Below, piece after piece: positions 9,354 through 19,891 of a stretch of 20,222 bases of DNA. The position numbers were made by a program, and so were the translations under genes. Origin of the DNA: Saccoglossus kowalevskii. Lineage: Eukaryota > Hemichordata > Enteropneusta > Harrimaniidae. The notes below the pieces were generated by a model. The model was not told the DNA's origin and made no database searches. It saw only the letters and a list, made by a program, of their open reading frames with translations. The stretch's first letter is position 1; each line of letters opens with the position of its first letter. Where the stretch lies: positions 722,538-742,759 of the forward strand of contig NW_003155237.1 of the NCBI RefSeq assembly GCF_000003605.2. Direction: 5' to 3'.

Positions 9354-11864
9354 CTGGAGAGAAAACAACAGCAAACAGTTATGAACATGTATACTACACG
9401 ACTTTTTTTTTTAAACGCCCTTTAGCGGCGAGGCTTTGCCAAACAAACTCTGATTTCATACAGCATGAATATAGGGGTTGTTTCCTGTCTGTTGGCTAGG
9501 AGGGGACTGAGTGATTGGCTACAGTGTTTTACCAGTACTGTCAATCTTTAATCCGATTTATCAGGTAAACCCGACTGTAGTTAACCAAATAACTAATAAT
9601 AGTCGCAACTTCCTCTATATAAACGTAATTAGTTTACCCTAATTATTCTCGTTTATTGGAATATCATATTTTAGGCCAATATTTGACACCTAATACTGAA
9701 TGGTTGCAGGGAAATGTAACATTAATCCCAGTATTTTCAGAGTTAAGATTTACTGTCATAATTGAAGAGTTTGTTGACGAGAGCGAGGCTGTGATATATG
9801 CAAATTTGCGCGCGACAAATAAACTGCATCTATGAGAATAACGCATGTTCTTCTGAGTCACGGTCTGGATTTTAGTTTTAACAATTACAAAATGATATTG
9901 TTTTCCAGAGTGAATGTGGAATTGATGACTACCCAAATGTTTATATTTACATACAAATATATTACTTTGGGGGCTTATTTATTGTTTTTAACACGACATT
10001 TAGAATTTATATTACTCTAATTGGAAGTACACTTTAAACAATTGATTGGTTGAATGAAAATATCAATCATCTGAAGATCGCATTTGCCAGTGGAATTCCT
10101 TGCGTGCACTTATGACGTCACACAGTGTGTCACGGCCGTTGCGTACATCTGATTAGATAATGAGATGTCACGTGCAATGTAATGTATCAAAGTAGAGCGA
10201 ATGACTCTGTCCCCATTCAGACTAACGACAGGATATTACGTTAAAAGGGACAAAACTTGGTCTACTTTCTTTATTTTTTCAAGCCATTATTTAATCAATC
10301 CTACTATCCCACACGTGGTACAGCCACGAAGCTAAAAAGTGCTTAGTCCCACGGTACAGCTGTCGGGGTATACGGCAAAGCCATGGATCACACTGTCGCT
10401 GGTACCTATCATCGTTGCAAGGAAATACTACTAGTACACGCACTAGATACTCGTGGCGCTTGACATCGAGTTGTGTTTAAGGGGATGAATATTTTTTGTG
10501 AGTAAGAACATGTATACGCCTACGGTCTTTGTATAGGCAGGAGAGACGCTAAATAAATTAAAAAATGCGCCATTTCAGATTAACCATGCTTCGTGGTTAT
10601 CGATATTAATTATTGATGGACATGAGTGTTCCGTGTGTAATCAAGGGTGGGCGGATTGACGTACGGAATGGTATCAAATACAATCATCTTGGGTGTTGTT
10701 TCTTTGGGAATCTCCGGTAGGAATGCTCAGATGTGTATACCCATGTCGTTTATAGAGTAATATTTTGTAATCTGCAAGGGGTAATTTCGAGGGTAATAAT
10801 TTATTTTATTTTTTTTCGTCAGTGGGCGCTTTTCGGTGATAAAAAGCGGGAAGTAGCATATGAAATCACTCAGTGATATAAACAAGTCGATCAATATTTT
10901 TATTAGAATTATTTTACTTTACTTCGTTTGCTGCATTTCAAATTACTCCCATACGGCCATAACCCACCAAATCAACACCGCCGAAATTGATAACCATGGA
11001 CCAAAGGCACAAACATCGTCAGCTGACTACTAGCGTTCTAAAAATAGTATATCATTGTGGTAAACAGAATCACATGGTACACGGCACGTTATGAGTCATG
11101 TCATTGAAATGTACAAGCCATTGTGCTGTTCAAATAACGCCCCCATGCGACAGTATAGCAAAACAGCCACCTACATGTATCTAAATTTAGCACCGTGGGA
11201 TTGCCCGAAGTCCTTTCGAATTGAAACGCTCTTTGTTTTTGCACATTATAGAGGGTTCGGCTAAAGTGTTTTAGTATACCCGTTAACAGATGCAGCTAGC
11301 TACAGTGACTCGAGCAAGAAAAGTACCGATGGTACGGAAATCAGAACAAAAATCTTCAAGTTGACACCCACACACTACCATTGAAAAGCACCACCTTAAA
11401 CTGAATTATCGCAGTGTTTGATTAAATTGGTGTCAAAATGAAAGTGTTATTCAATAACTTTGATTGTAAAGAGAGAATAACAACATACGCGCAGCTGATT
11501 GAAACATATGGTGAAGCACTAGACATTCAGGGCATTTTGTTTTTCGCAAACAGAGCCGTGGGTTCAGAGTTCGTCGTTGCATCAGCAGTGACTCATAGTC
11601 CCAGCACATGTTGGTTGCCTCGATACGTCAATGTAGCCTTATCGTCGAACCCCAAAAAAACCCAGATCTATGGTTTTTTGAACGTATTGATGTTTGCAGT
11701 GGGACTAATTGTAGGTATACAGAGATATTTCTGAGTACGTGACGGCTACTCACTATGTTTGCCAAAGATATCAATGGAATCAAACAGATGATATCACCGA
11801 ATACATATCCGGTACTTAGAACGGTGTTATGGCAGTAAAATATTTATTATCGTGCAAGTCTCAC
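9354..11864 (-). other. Intron between exons 2 and 3 (2511 nt)
   Basis: GT-AG intron on the minus strand, phase 0, donor GTGAGA and acceptor TTTTCTCTCCAG. Open frames inside it, including a 98-codon plus-strand one at 11438-11734, show no recognisable protein. It contains a perfect CRE (TGACGTCA) at 10113-10120. No repeat or RNA gene was recognised. Confidence 0.8.
10113..10120. promoter_or_regulatory. Perfect palindromic CRE in the intron
   Basis: TGACGTCA, the full cAMP-response element bound by CREB/ATF dimers, sits in the intron between exons 2 and 3. Whether it is used is unknown. Confidence 0.4.
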
Positions 11865-11972
11865 CTCTTCCAGTAAAACTTCCCTCTCTTTCTTCTTCTT
11901 GCGGCATTTCTCAGCAGCTTTTCTGTTCTTTTCTCGCCTCTGCCTCACGCGATCTCTCTCCTCTGGAGTCAA
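11865..11972 (-). CDS. ATF3/Fos-like bZIP factor, basic (DNA-binding) region exon 2
   Basis: This 108-nt exon of exactly 36 codons is bounded by an acceptor with a strong pyrimidine tract (TTTTCTTCTTGTTCGCAG) and a donor, GAAGAG|GTGAGA. Both ends are phase 0. It encodes the bZIP basic region: LTPEERDRVR, then QRREKNRKAAEKCR, then KKKKEREVLLEE. The DNA-contacting pattern N-x2-AA-x2-C-R of Fos, Jun and ATF3 is intact. Most Fos/ATF3 members have Ala at the position before KCR and a shorter lysine run, so AAEKCRKKKK is somewhat divergent. A short 108-nt basic-region exon is also what I recall for vertebrate fos-family genes, which supports common ancestry of the gene structure. The product should bind AP-1 or CRE sites in the nucleus as a dimer. 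Confidence 0.92.
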
Positions 11973-12061
11973 CTGCGAACAAGAAGAAAACAGTGAGATT
12001 TGACATGTTATGTCTCTCATATCGTTGCAATAAATCTTGAAATCAAGAGCGCGGTTAATAC

Positions 12062-12247
12062 CTCTTCTGGTTCTAAGACATTTTGCCAGTTTGGTGCGAT
12101 TAACGCAGGTGTGTTAGCATTGTCGTCGTCCATCACGGTTCCCAAATCGTATCTGGCAATCTTTTTCCTTGGCTCCTTCATATCATCATCAACTGATGAC
12201 GTGAGACCAACCACCCCAAAGTCAGAACTATACCGTTGTTGTTTCAT
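12062..12247 (-). CDS. ATF3/Fos-like bZIP factor, proximal alternative first coding exon (1b)
   Basis: This exon encodes 62 residues starting MKQQRYSSDF, with A at -3 of the ATG. It ends GAA-GAG|GTATTA in phase 0, only 89 nt before the basic-region exon. Its sequence is acidic in the middle (SSVDDD, MDDDN) with a basic patch (EPRKKIAR) and ends NVLEPEE, running directly into LTPEERDR of exon 2. That junction resembles the acidic TPEEE stretch just before the basic region in Fos proteins. I recognise no named domain. Promoter-like elements lie 50-180 nt upstream, so I treat it as an alternative first exon giving a 203-residue isoform. The alternative is an internal exon: a CCACAG lies just before the ATG and would read through in frame, but its pyrimidine tract is poor. 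Its open frame continues past the donor, as expected for an ordinary splice site. Confidence 0.75.
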
Positions 12248-12296
12248 CGTAGTCTGTGGAATCCCTTACGACGGAGCACTACTGAACCGGTCACGA

Positions 12297-12429
12297 GTGT
12301 ATGTACCAGGGACTTGTCTCTGCTCTTATAAATACCCTCGGTCATATTATAAAGTGGGGGCGCTGTCTGTAAGTTCATTGTGTAGGCGTCAGTGTGAATG
12401 AGTCACGGCCGCTGCTAAGCTATATATGG
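12297..12429 (-). promoter_or_regulatory. Candidate proximal promoter of exon 1b (CArG-like, AP-1, TGACG, TATA)
   Basis: Read 5' to 3' on the minus strand: CCATATATAG at 12429-12420, one base from a CArG/serum-response box, with a GGAA Ets core 10 nt upstream; a perfect AP-1 site (TGACTCA) at 12405-12399; a TGACG half-site at 12391-12387; TTTATAAT at about 12353-12346; and TATTTATA at 12334-12327. The ATG of exon 1b follows 80 nt after the second TATA box. The set and order recall the c-fos promoter (SRE, adjacent AP-1-like site, CRE, TATA). It suggests serum or stress induction and autoregulation by the encoded AP-1-class protein. The motifs are seen directly; their use is inferred. Confidence 0.55.
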
Positions 12430-13160
12430 CTTGTTTTTCCCGAGACCCGGCCCCGGTGTACCCACGCAAAGGGTCGTAGTAGTACATGTGTATTAGGGGG
12501 TTAGCACGTGCTGTTCTAGCTACGTTAACTGCTGTATTTCCAGCCGCCTACTCTGAACCAGTGGGAGGGACATATTATACGCTCGTCACGAAAAGCAGTG
12601 GACTCTATCTGTAGTTAGAAACCCAATTATTATAACACTGCTTTCGTTTCCATTGTGGTTAGAGGCCGGATATTATTTCACGCCATCTAAGATTTAGGTA
12701 TAATACCGTGGATGGAATACATCTAATATGGAATTCTAAGCCTCGGGTATTTTCCACATACAGGAACAACGAACCAGCGCACACAATAGTGAGTTCGAAT
12801 CACAAGAGACTTTCACTCCAATGTGGCACGTTGCGATTTCATCAGCCAGGGTATGTCCCGGTCTCCACTGACGACGAGTTCGACCTCGACAAACATCCAG
12901 GCCTCATGACACGGTCACTGAATCACAACCGTGTTTCTTCGTAGTCATGTAGTACATATTGTCGCTAAAGGCGGATTGATTTTAAAGTTTCGCTTTTCGC
13001 AATACTTTGAAATCACGAAGAGGAAGGTGTTTTGGCGAACACGAAAGATCTGGTGACGAATAGACACTATTGCAGTTTACTTATAATAAATATCAAGCTA
13101 TATAACATAGCTACGGATATATCAATAGAATATCAACAGTGGGCTTAATATAATAGTCTG

Positions 13161-13187
13161 TAATAATAATAATAATAATAATAATAC
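13161..13187. repeat. (TAA)n microsatellite
   Basis: About eight to nine uninterrupted TAA units inside repeat copy 1. Confidence 0.85.
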
Positions 13188-13891
13188 ATTTGCTAATTGA
13201 AATTACCTTTTCCTTTTTATCCTAACGTTAATGTTTATGCCAAATGAAACACAAATTCATGAAAAAACAAGTATTCTCCATCTAAGTAATTTTGTTATTT
13301 TTAGGGTATTCTTGTTAGCAAACAAAAAGCTAAAAAATCACCCGTTAACAGTTCCCCTACGTACGATTATAACTTTTATCTATATTGGGACATTACTCAC
13401 ATGGACTTTAAAAAGATGTATTCTCGTGTTATATTAATATCGAGTGATATATCGCAATTTGGGCTCTACTGGAATAATCATTTATTTTAATGAACAGCCC
13501 GAAGATGATCATTGTCGAATTGCATGCCTCAAAATGGAACTCTTAGCCTCCGGGATTTTTGCTTCATATACAATAGTGAATTATAAACAAAACTGAATGA
13601 AATCAAGATGACTTTCACGAGTCAGACGGCGAATTAATCGGCTAGGGAATTCCCCGGTCTCTGCAGAAAACCATCAGGATGGAGATACACTCTTATTCAT
13701 ACAAATCAGTAAAGAAATGTATCAATTTGAAATACCGTATTAAAAAATAAACAAATTTTTCAGATTACAAAACCACAAAACCAATAAAAAGTGACAATAA
13801 GATTAAGTAGATTATATCACTTTCACTTTACCATACAAGACAAAATCACTAACCAACAGACATCATACGAACTCATTAGAGTTATGGTAGA

Positions 13892-14024
13892 TTAAAGGGC
13901 GGCAGTCGTCGTGCCGCGTCCTCTTCGATATGGGACTCATAGCGACGTATACAACGCGTGTAAAATACATTGTTTATTTACATAAAATTCGAACACGCGC
14001 TGCGCGACGACCACCGCGCTTTAA
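13892..14024. mobile_element. 125-bp MITE with TTAA target-site duplication
   Basis: TTAA at 13892-13895 and at 14021-14024 flank a 125-bp segment with GC-rich inverted ends. The left end reads AGGGCGGCAGTCGTCGTGCC and the complement of the right end reads AGCGCGGTGGTCGTCGCGCA, about 15 of 20 positions matching. An inner inverted pair, CGCGTG and CACGCG, is also present. The related repeat copy 4 (about 15240-15285) lacks this segment, so it is an insertion into copy 2. The TTAA duplication suggests piggyBac-type mobilisation, although the ends do not begin with the usual piggyBac CCC. It has no coding capacity. Confidence 0.7.
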
Positions 14025-16722
14025 AATGTAAAGTTAATTAAAATATCTAGCTGTAATTGTCGTGTTTATGTTCATTTGTTGAAGGTAAAGTATCAGATAT
14101 ATATGTTTTACTTTCTCTGGTATAAGCGTTTAGTTTTATTTTCGGCAACTTGCAAACATGCTTTTACAGATAGGTGGAATTATAAGTTATAACTCTGTGT
14201 AAAACCACGTGTTTTCAATACCGTGCATGTAATATATAAATGCAATGGCCTCGGATACTTTCACCGCGGGATCACAAACCTGCACACACAATAGCGAATT
14301 GTAAACACAAGTGACTTTCACGTCACTTTCGATTTCATCATCTAGGGTATGTCCCTGTTTCCATGACGACGGGGTTGACGCTATTACATATTCAAATCCC
14401 ATCGCAGTTGCAATGCAATTGGGGCATATTGTCGTTAGTGGTGATCTTATTTTAAAGCTTCGCGTTTCGCAATACTTGAAATCAAGAAGTGACGGATGTT
14501 TATAAGAATCACAAGCACTAGTAATCAGGTGACAATTATAAGACTATGTTTCAGTTTGAAATGACAATATCCTGATAGTCTGACGTAAGTGAGCCATATA
14601 TACCCGGGGAGAACCAGGCAAACACCGATTCATGATAAAAAAAAACAAAAAACACTCCACCCAAGTAATTGTGGTACTTTTTAGGGATTCACATCTCCCA
14701 CACAGCACTTTAACAGCCTCATATGATGGTAGTCATGTGTATATTTGTGAAATGTTACTGATGTGCACGTTAAAAGTGACACATTCAGTGTTTTGCGACG
14801 TCTAGATTGAATAACACATAATTGTATAGCATAAACCTATTATATATCAACTGTATACTTTTATAGAAAATTCGTTTTTAATTTGTGTTTGTTTTATATC
14901 GATCAATCAGGACAATGGGTTAATATACGTATATGGGACGTTTTATTTCTACCACACCTTCAACGCGTAAAGGAAACCCTTTAGCCTTGGCGATTTCCGC
15001 TGCACACAATCAGGCAAACCCTTTGTAAAATACAATGAATTATGAAAAAAACTCAAGGTGACTTTCACGCAGCGTTGTTATCGGGTGTGGGGGTGGGGTG
15101 GTGCCCCGGTCTGCGGAGGTCTGTGGACATACCTAATTTACATTATTATGCATACAAATCATTCGACAGAAAATGAACACATTATTACAGATGAAGAAAC
15201 GGTTAATGACTAGATTATACAAAACAGAAACACTAACCAACCTACATTACACCAAATATATAACTATAAGCGTGCTTGAAATATCTAGTTGTTATTTTCT
15301 TTTTTTTTGGTTTTCATTTGTTAGGGGTATTGTATTGTATTTATTACATTATTCGAAATATGCGTTCAATTTTAATTTATGTTCGTCAACCTGCAGACAT
15401 ACTTTGGTGGATGGTCAAACCTTACGTTAACACGTGTTTAAACCCATCGTTTTATTTAGTATCGTGCCTCAAAAGCATTCTAACACATTTTGAGATATTA
15501 TCACACGTCACTGCCGCGTCGAACCCCATATAACAAATGATTTTCACTCGTGCTCCGAATTTATCATCTACTATCTTTCCCAGTTCCCAAGAAGACGTGA
15601 TTGAAAATCAGGTCATTAGATGGTGAATAAATCTTCAATTGCCATACGACCTCATGGTAGTGTCGTTTCTTTTTTCGCAATACTCCAAACTTGAGAGAAG
15701 ATACAGGTGCCGCTATCATGTACACTAGTAATTTAACTATTAGACGATTTTGCAATTTGAAAGGGCCATTTCCCGATAAACTGCATAGTAGGCAAACACC
15801 GATCCATGAAAAATAAATATCTGCTACCTAATTATGATTGGTACATTTAGGTGATTCTCGATCACCGTCACTTCAAAAAAAAGCACCCTTTAACCTCTAC
15901 AGTACTCACTTTGTTTGAATACCTGAATGTAGGACATCCCGTTTGAGTCACAGAAGTCATATACCACTTATCAACTTAGCCGTGGATTTCACAGAAGAAA
16001 TATATTTTTTTATATTAGGCCAAACACATATTACAATGTCATCAACGTGCATGGAAAGCTATGGTATGCTTCCCTCTTGAAATAACTATGATTGTACACC
16101 GTTGTGCTCCCACGAGAAAGACATCATTTATATATGCATGCCACCTCATGCCCTAGTTGTCATGGACACGGAGTGTCTTGCAGCCCGATCGCCAGAGCAA
16201 CCCCAACCCTTAAACAAGAAAAATCAAATATATTCCAAATATATTTATATATTCCAACTTCGTCCTCATTAGCTTTAGTGGAGGACTATATGCACATGTT
16301 TACCCCAACAAACAAACATTGCATTTATTATAAGCAATGAGCTCCTCGGTTTGCTAAAACTGCATGTCGACTTAGAAAAAATGTGCATGCACATTGTTGA
16401 TTATTTTACTGATTTGTTCTGAATTACAAGTTCTTGAGCCAACAAATATGTGTGTGTTTTGATGAGTAACTACTCATCTATGTGCCTGAAACAGTGTGCT
16501 TCTACAAGTCACCGTGAATACCGTGAATTTTCCGTGTATTCACCAAACAGATTTTGAAGGAAACTCCTGAAGAGGAAGATTGTCACCACACGGGAATACA
16601 CACTCACATGAGAATGAATAAAATTCCCAAGTGACTTTCACTCGTGTAATATTACACCATGATCATGGGTATGCCCCATGTTTCCATTGACGACGAGTTT
16701 GACCCGTACGCAAATGTAGGTC

Positions 16723-16751
16723 TCATTCACTCATTCACTCACTCACTCACT
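16723..16751. repeat. (CACT/CATT)n short tandem repeat
   Basis: Seven tetramers of TCAT or TCAC type following the GGTATGCCCC landmark in repeat copy 6. Confidence 0.75.
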
Positions 16752-17010
16752 GGTCACATACATGTAATGCAGTCTAGTGATTATTGTTGGATACGGCATT
16801 TTAAAGTTTCGTTACAGCAAATGCTTAAAACGCTGGTGGCAACCGTGCATGTAGTCCGGCGCGGGGCTAACACACTCGGGCGTAAAGTAATTTGAGGCAA
16901 ACAAAACATGTTTGGGAAATAAAAACACATCACCCACCAAAGAAATTTTATGTTTTTTAGGGGATTCTAGTCCTCCAACGCCCATTTTAAAGATTAAATC
17001 GTGAGCATGA

Positions 17011-18019
17011 TGTTGAAATTTCCCCACCTCTGACTGGCCACTCCGTCGCCCACAACATGAAGATCCTTTCTTCCTGGCAGCCGACATTGAATCCCCAAGT
17101 CGTGTCTCTGTTTTCCGCTAGAATATAATTCCCCCACCTATCCCCAGTAAGTATTGACCTTCATTGTCGATGTACGGCCGCGAGTTGCAGTCCACTGAAA
17201 ACTCAAACTGCGTCACAAATAAAACGTATTCAGTCCTGACTGGCTCAACATACGTACGTACGACGGATCACTATTATCATGTTGACAACCCCATAGGTAG
17301 TTTCGCTTTCGTTAACTCGAACAACCAATAAAAACACACTTCAATTATCGTTATACATGTTACAAGAGTCATGATTTGGCGCGTAATTTGGATATACGCG
17401 TGCTTGTTAGTCTTTTGAAGATTGTGACCTTTGTCACCCCTTTTCCAGGAATAAACGCTGTCATAAAGTACGTTCCACGAACTACATCTTTTAAAGTAGA
17501 CACTTAAAAATATACGATGCTGTTTTAAATCGGTTTGCTCTGTGTTCATCGTTAGTCGTTAGGACTGTCCGCCATATTGTGCCGATCACATGTTTTCACC
17601 TTAGACGCCAATGAGGAAGTATTAGCGCTAATATTATCGAACGCTAAATGTGCTGAATTTGTTTGGACTTTGCCATTGGGGTCAAACATTTGAAATTATG
17701 GGCCATGGCCGAAAGAGTGTGACAGGCGCAATTTTTTTGTCCCAGTTTCTTGTCTGTAAATATGAGCTTTCTTGATTTTTTCCTGCAACTGTTTGTACAA
17801 CACCTTTAATATGCATTTATTCTCTCGGTGTCCAGCTTGCAATTGGTCGACCTCTTATCAATTAGTTATGTTGGTCATATGAACATTTCTGTCATGATTT
17901 AACAAATAGAGCTTTAACAAAATAGCATTAGCATTGAAATAGTTTTAAATATGAGTTGAGCGTGTCGTGATTTAAATTGTGTGTGGAGTATCTTTAAGTT
18001 TGCGTAGCTTGGTACAATG
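17011..18019. other. Intronic stretch, no gene recognised
   Basis: Part of the intron after exon 1a. It holds a YY1-like CCGCCATATTG at about 17570 but no gene, and open frames of at most 91 codons with no recognisable content. Confidence 0.5.
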
Positions 18020-18212
18020 CAAGTTGATGTATTAAAGTTGGATGTCGTGTAATTAAAATCTATTTAAATTTGAAAGCGTGTGTTGTGTGTTGCAAGTTGG
18101 GTATGATGTAACTTAATGTGTGTACAGACTTATTTGAGTGATTTAATTAGTTGAATGTCACAGTGGTGTAATTAAAGCTAGATATGGTGTAATGAAAGTT
18201 GAAAATGTATGG
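18020..18212. repeat. Degenerate minisatellite, unit about 21 bp
   Basis: At least four variants of GTTGGATATGGTGTAATTAA follow one another or are spaced by short gaps: GTTGGATGTCGTGTAATTAA (about 18036), GTTGGGTATGATGTAACTTA (about 18096), GTTGAATGTCACAGTGGTGT (about 18151), and CTAGATATGGTGTAATGAAA (about 18179). It lies in the long intron about 170-360 nt downstream of exon 1a on the transcribed strand. Confidence 0.55.
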
Positions 18213-18214
<2 letters not shown>

Positions 18215-18250
<36 letters not shown>

Positions 18251-18252
18251 TG
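18215..18252. repeat. (TA)n microsatellite
   Basis: Near-perfect TA repeat of about 38 bp with one C interruption near the right end. Confidence 0.9.
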
Positions 18253-18383
18253 TTTATACTTAGATATATGATATTTTTAAAAGACAAGATGTATAAATAT
18301 CACATCTCTTGTACATTGTACAAGATTCGGTGAAATTGACTATTGCTTCGCAACCAAATAGAGGAAATAATTTCAAAACTTAC

Positions 18384-18596
18384 TTCAACGCATTTGCTCC
18401 TTTGTTCATGTACATTTAATTCCGGTAGTCCCAATGCGCATCTCTTCGACCGTATTTTGTTCCGTATCTCTTCTTTTAAAAATGCTGTTAATTTGATCGG
18501 TTCTCCTAGATGGTCATAGTTCGTCGTCACCGAGTTGGTGACTACGCACGATACCATGGAATAGCTTCCAAAGCCAGTCTTGGTATCTGAGTCCAT
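18384..18596 (-). CDS. ATF3/Fos-like bZIP factor, distal first coding exon (1a)
   Basis: This exon encodes 71 residues starting at an ATG whose complement ends at 18596. It ends at a consensus donor, GAA|GTAAGT, with the intron GT at 18383-18382, in phase 0. Residues 36-45 read KLTAFLKEEI, followed by a basic stretch. This resembles the N-terminal LTPFVKEELR motif of vertebrate ATF3, and the LKEE core also fits a SUMO-acceptor consensus (psi-K-x-E). It is therefore inferred to be the N-terminal regulatory segment of the bZIP factor encoded further left by exons 2 and 3. Spliced to them it gives 212 residues, against about 181 for human ATF3. Upstream, a possible acceptor (ATTACAG) lies 10 nt before the ATG and a TATAAGTA-like motif lies at about 18667-18674, so the true 5' end is unresolved: either a promoter close by or a separate non-coding exon further right. 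The N-terminal match is short, so the link to this gene rests on the motif, the strand, the order and the compatible phase. Confidence 0.75.
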
Positions 18597-19891
18597 TGTA
18601 AACTACTGTAATACCACAGTTATTTTTTTTCTGTTTATGAACATGTTGAAAATGAAACTAGTTACTTATACACGGCAGAAACAAATAAATACATATATAA
18701 TAACAGTATGACTGTTCATGGCTTTGGCACATTATTCCTCCATATTCACACTGTGCGCATTGGCATATATCACTATAAAGTTGACACATTACGTAATTCA
18801 TGTGTTGAGAGAAACCAAATGTGATGCAATGTTTGACATATGCCCTTATAGAGCAAATACTCCGAAAACACGCTCGAGTTTGTGTTACGTTTTTTGAAAA
18901 CGCTTAACACTAAATTCATTGAGTGTATATCGCTAAACACATTCATGTTCCTAACAATATATGAGAACACATACAAAAACGTAGGGGTATGAATTAACCT
19001 GTAAAACGCACCGTACCCTCACACCACTACTAAACGTATTTGTATGATATATAGTAGATAATATTTGGTAATCGTTGTCCTAGAAAAACTATTCGAAATA
19101 GCTAGACGTTTCGAGCAATGGCACTTCATCGATAGCATAGAAGAAAATGTAAAACGTATAACATAAAAACACGCTCAACAGCCATAAAATGGAATCAGCG
19201 TACTTAACGTATAGCGGGTTTCTGCTTGCCGTTGCAACTCGAATGTGTCCTTGAAGGATTTGGCAAGGCAATATTCAAGTTCGGGATAAATGACCAAGTA
19301 TTTCATATCCATCTGTTATTTATACTCTGGGCGTGCCTATTTTAGTGATAATTGACAGAAATACCAGGAATTGTAATTGTTTTCTGTCCGTATGGGAAAC
19401 TCCCAATTTTTCAGCCAATTGCAATCACTATCACTTAGTAAAATTTATGTATGGGGTGTGTATGTGTGGGTACCGCCGATATGGTGAGGATTTGGGACAG
19501 GGTGTTAGTTGTCTCTATCTTTTTCAGTAATACTATTGTTTCCATACGAAGAATTTTTTCTAAATTCACATTTTATTGGCGTTAATGGAAAGTTTATTCA
19601 ATAAATACATTCAGGCCAAGGTTAAATTCCTAGAAGCGATAAACGATTAGTTCTGCATAGAAAAATTTGGGAAATCAGGAAAACCCCCACGTTCTGCCAT
19701 GTTATGAATTCAGCCCAATTGTCATCACTGCCAAGTATTGATAATCAACCCACGTGTTTTGTGCTATGATCGCTCAAGATAAATTGTGTATCGGGACAAA
19801 TGGTTCACTGCTATCTAGAAAATAATTTGCATTTATGTGAATATCAATAAGACAATTTTTAATGTTATCATAGTTATCCTCGGGGGCGAGG
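18597..19891. other. Upstream flank of exon 1a, no coding gene recognised
   Basis: Short open frames only. It may contain a 5' UTR, an intron, or the promoter of exon 1a. A TATAAGTA-like motif lies near 18667-18674 on the minus strand. Confidence 0.4.

Larger units (their letters stand above)
12703..17010. repeat. Array of at least six diverged copies of an unclassified repeat unit
   Basis: Copies share a series of landmarks in the same order and orientation: a GCCTC(G/C)GG(A/G)T(A/T)TTT start, CACACAATAGTGAATT, TGACTTTCAC, GGTATGTCCC(G/T)GT(T/C)TCCA, TTTTAAAGTTTCGC followed by CGCAATACTT, CAAACACCGATTCATG, and AGTAATT(T/G)TG followed by TTTTTAGGG. Not every copy keeps all of them. The TGACTTTCAC landmark falls at 12807 (as AGACTTTCAC), 13609, 14312, 15059, 15538 (as TGATTTTCAC) and 16632. 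Approximate copies are 12703-13430, 13515-14160, 14219-14840, 14965-15430, 15463-15930 and 16540-17010. Copies 1 and 3, and copies 2 and 4, share further tails, suggesting duplication of a two-unit block of about 1.45 kb. No long open frame or terminal inverted repeat was seen. The array lies in the intron between exons 1a and 1b. Confidence 0.75.

Noticed and set aside
11438-11734. 98-codon plus-strand open frame with a hydrophobic C-terminal segment
   Set aside because: It lies in the intron between exons 2 and 3, shows no family resemblance, and such lengths are expected by chance in this much sequence.
12000-12401. 133-codon plus-strand open frame
   Set aside because: It is the opposite strand of exon 1b and its promoter, and resembles no protein.
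12790-12802. GAGTTCGAATC, a tRNA/SINE B-box-like sequence in repeat copy 1
   Set aside because: No A box at suitable distance and no cloverleaf; other copies of the repeat do not keep the B-box sequence.
12703-17010. CRISPR-like array
   Set aside because: The repeats are hundreds of bases long, diverged and irregularly spaced, in a eukaryotic intron.
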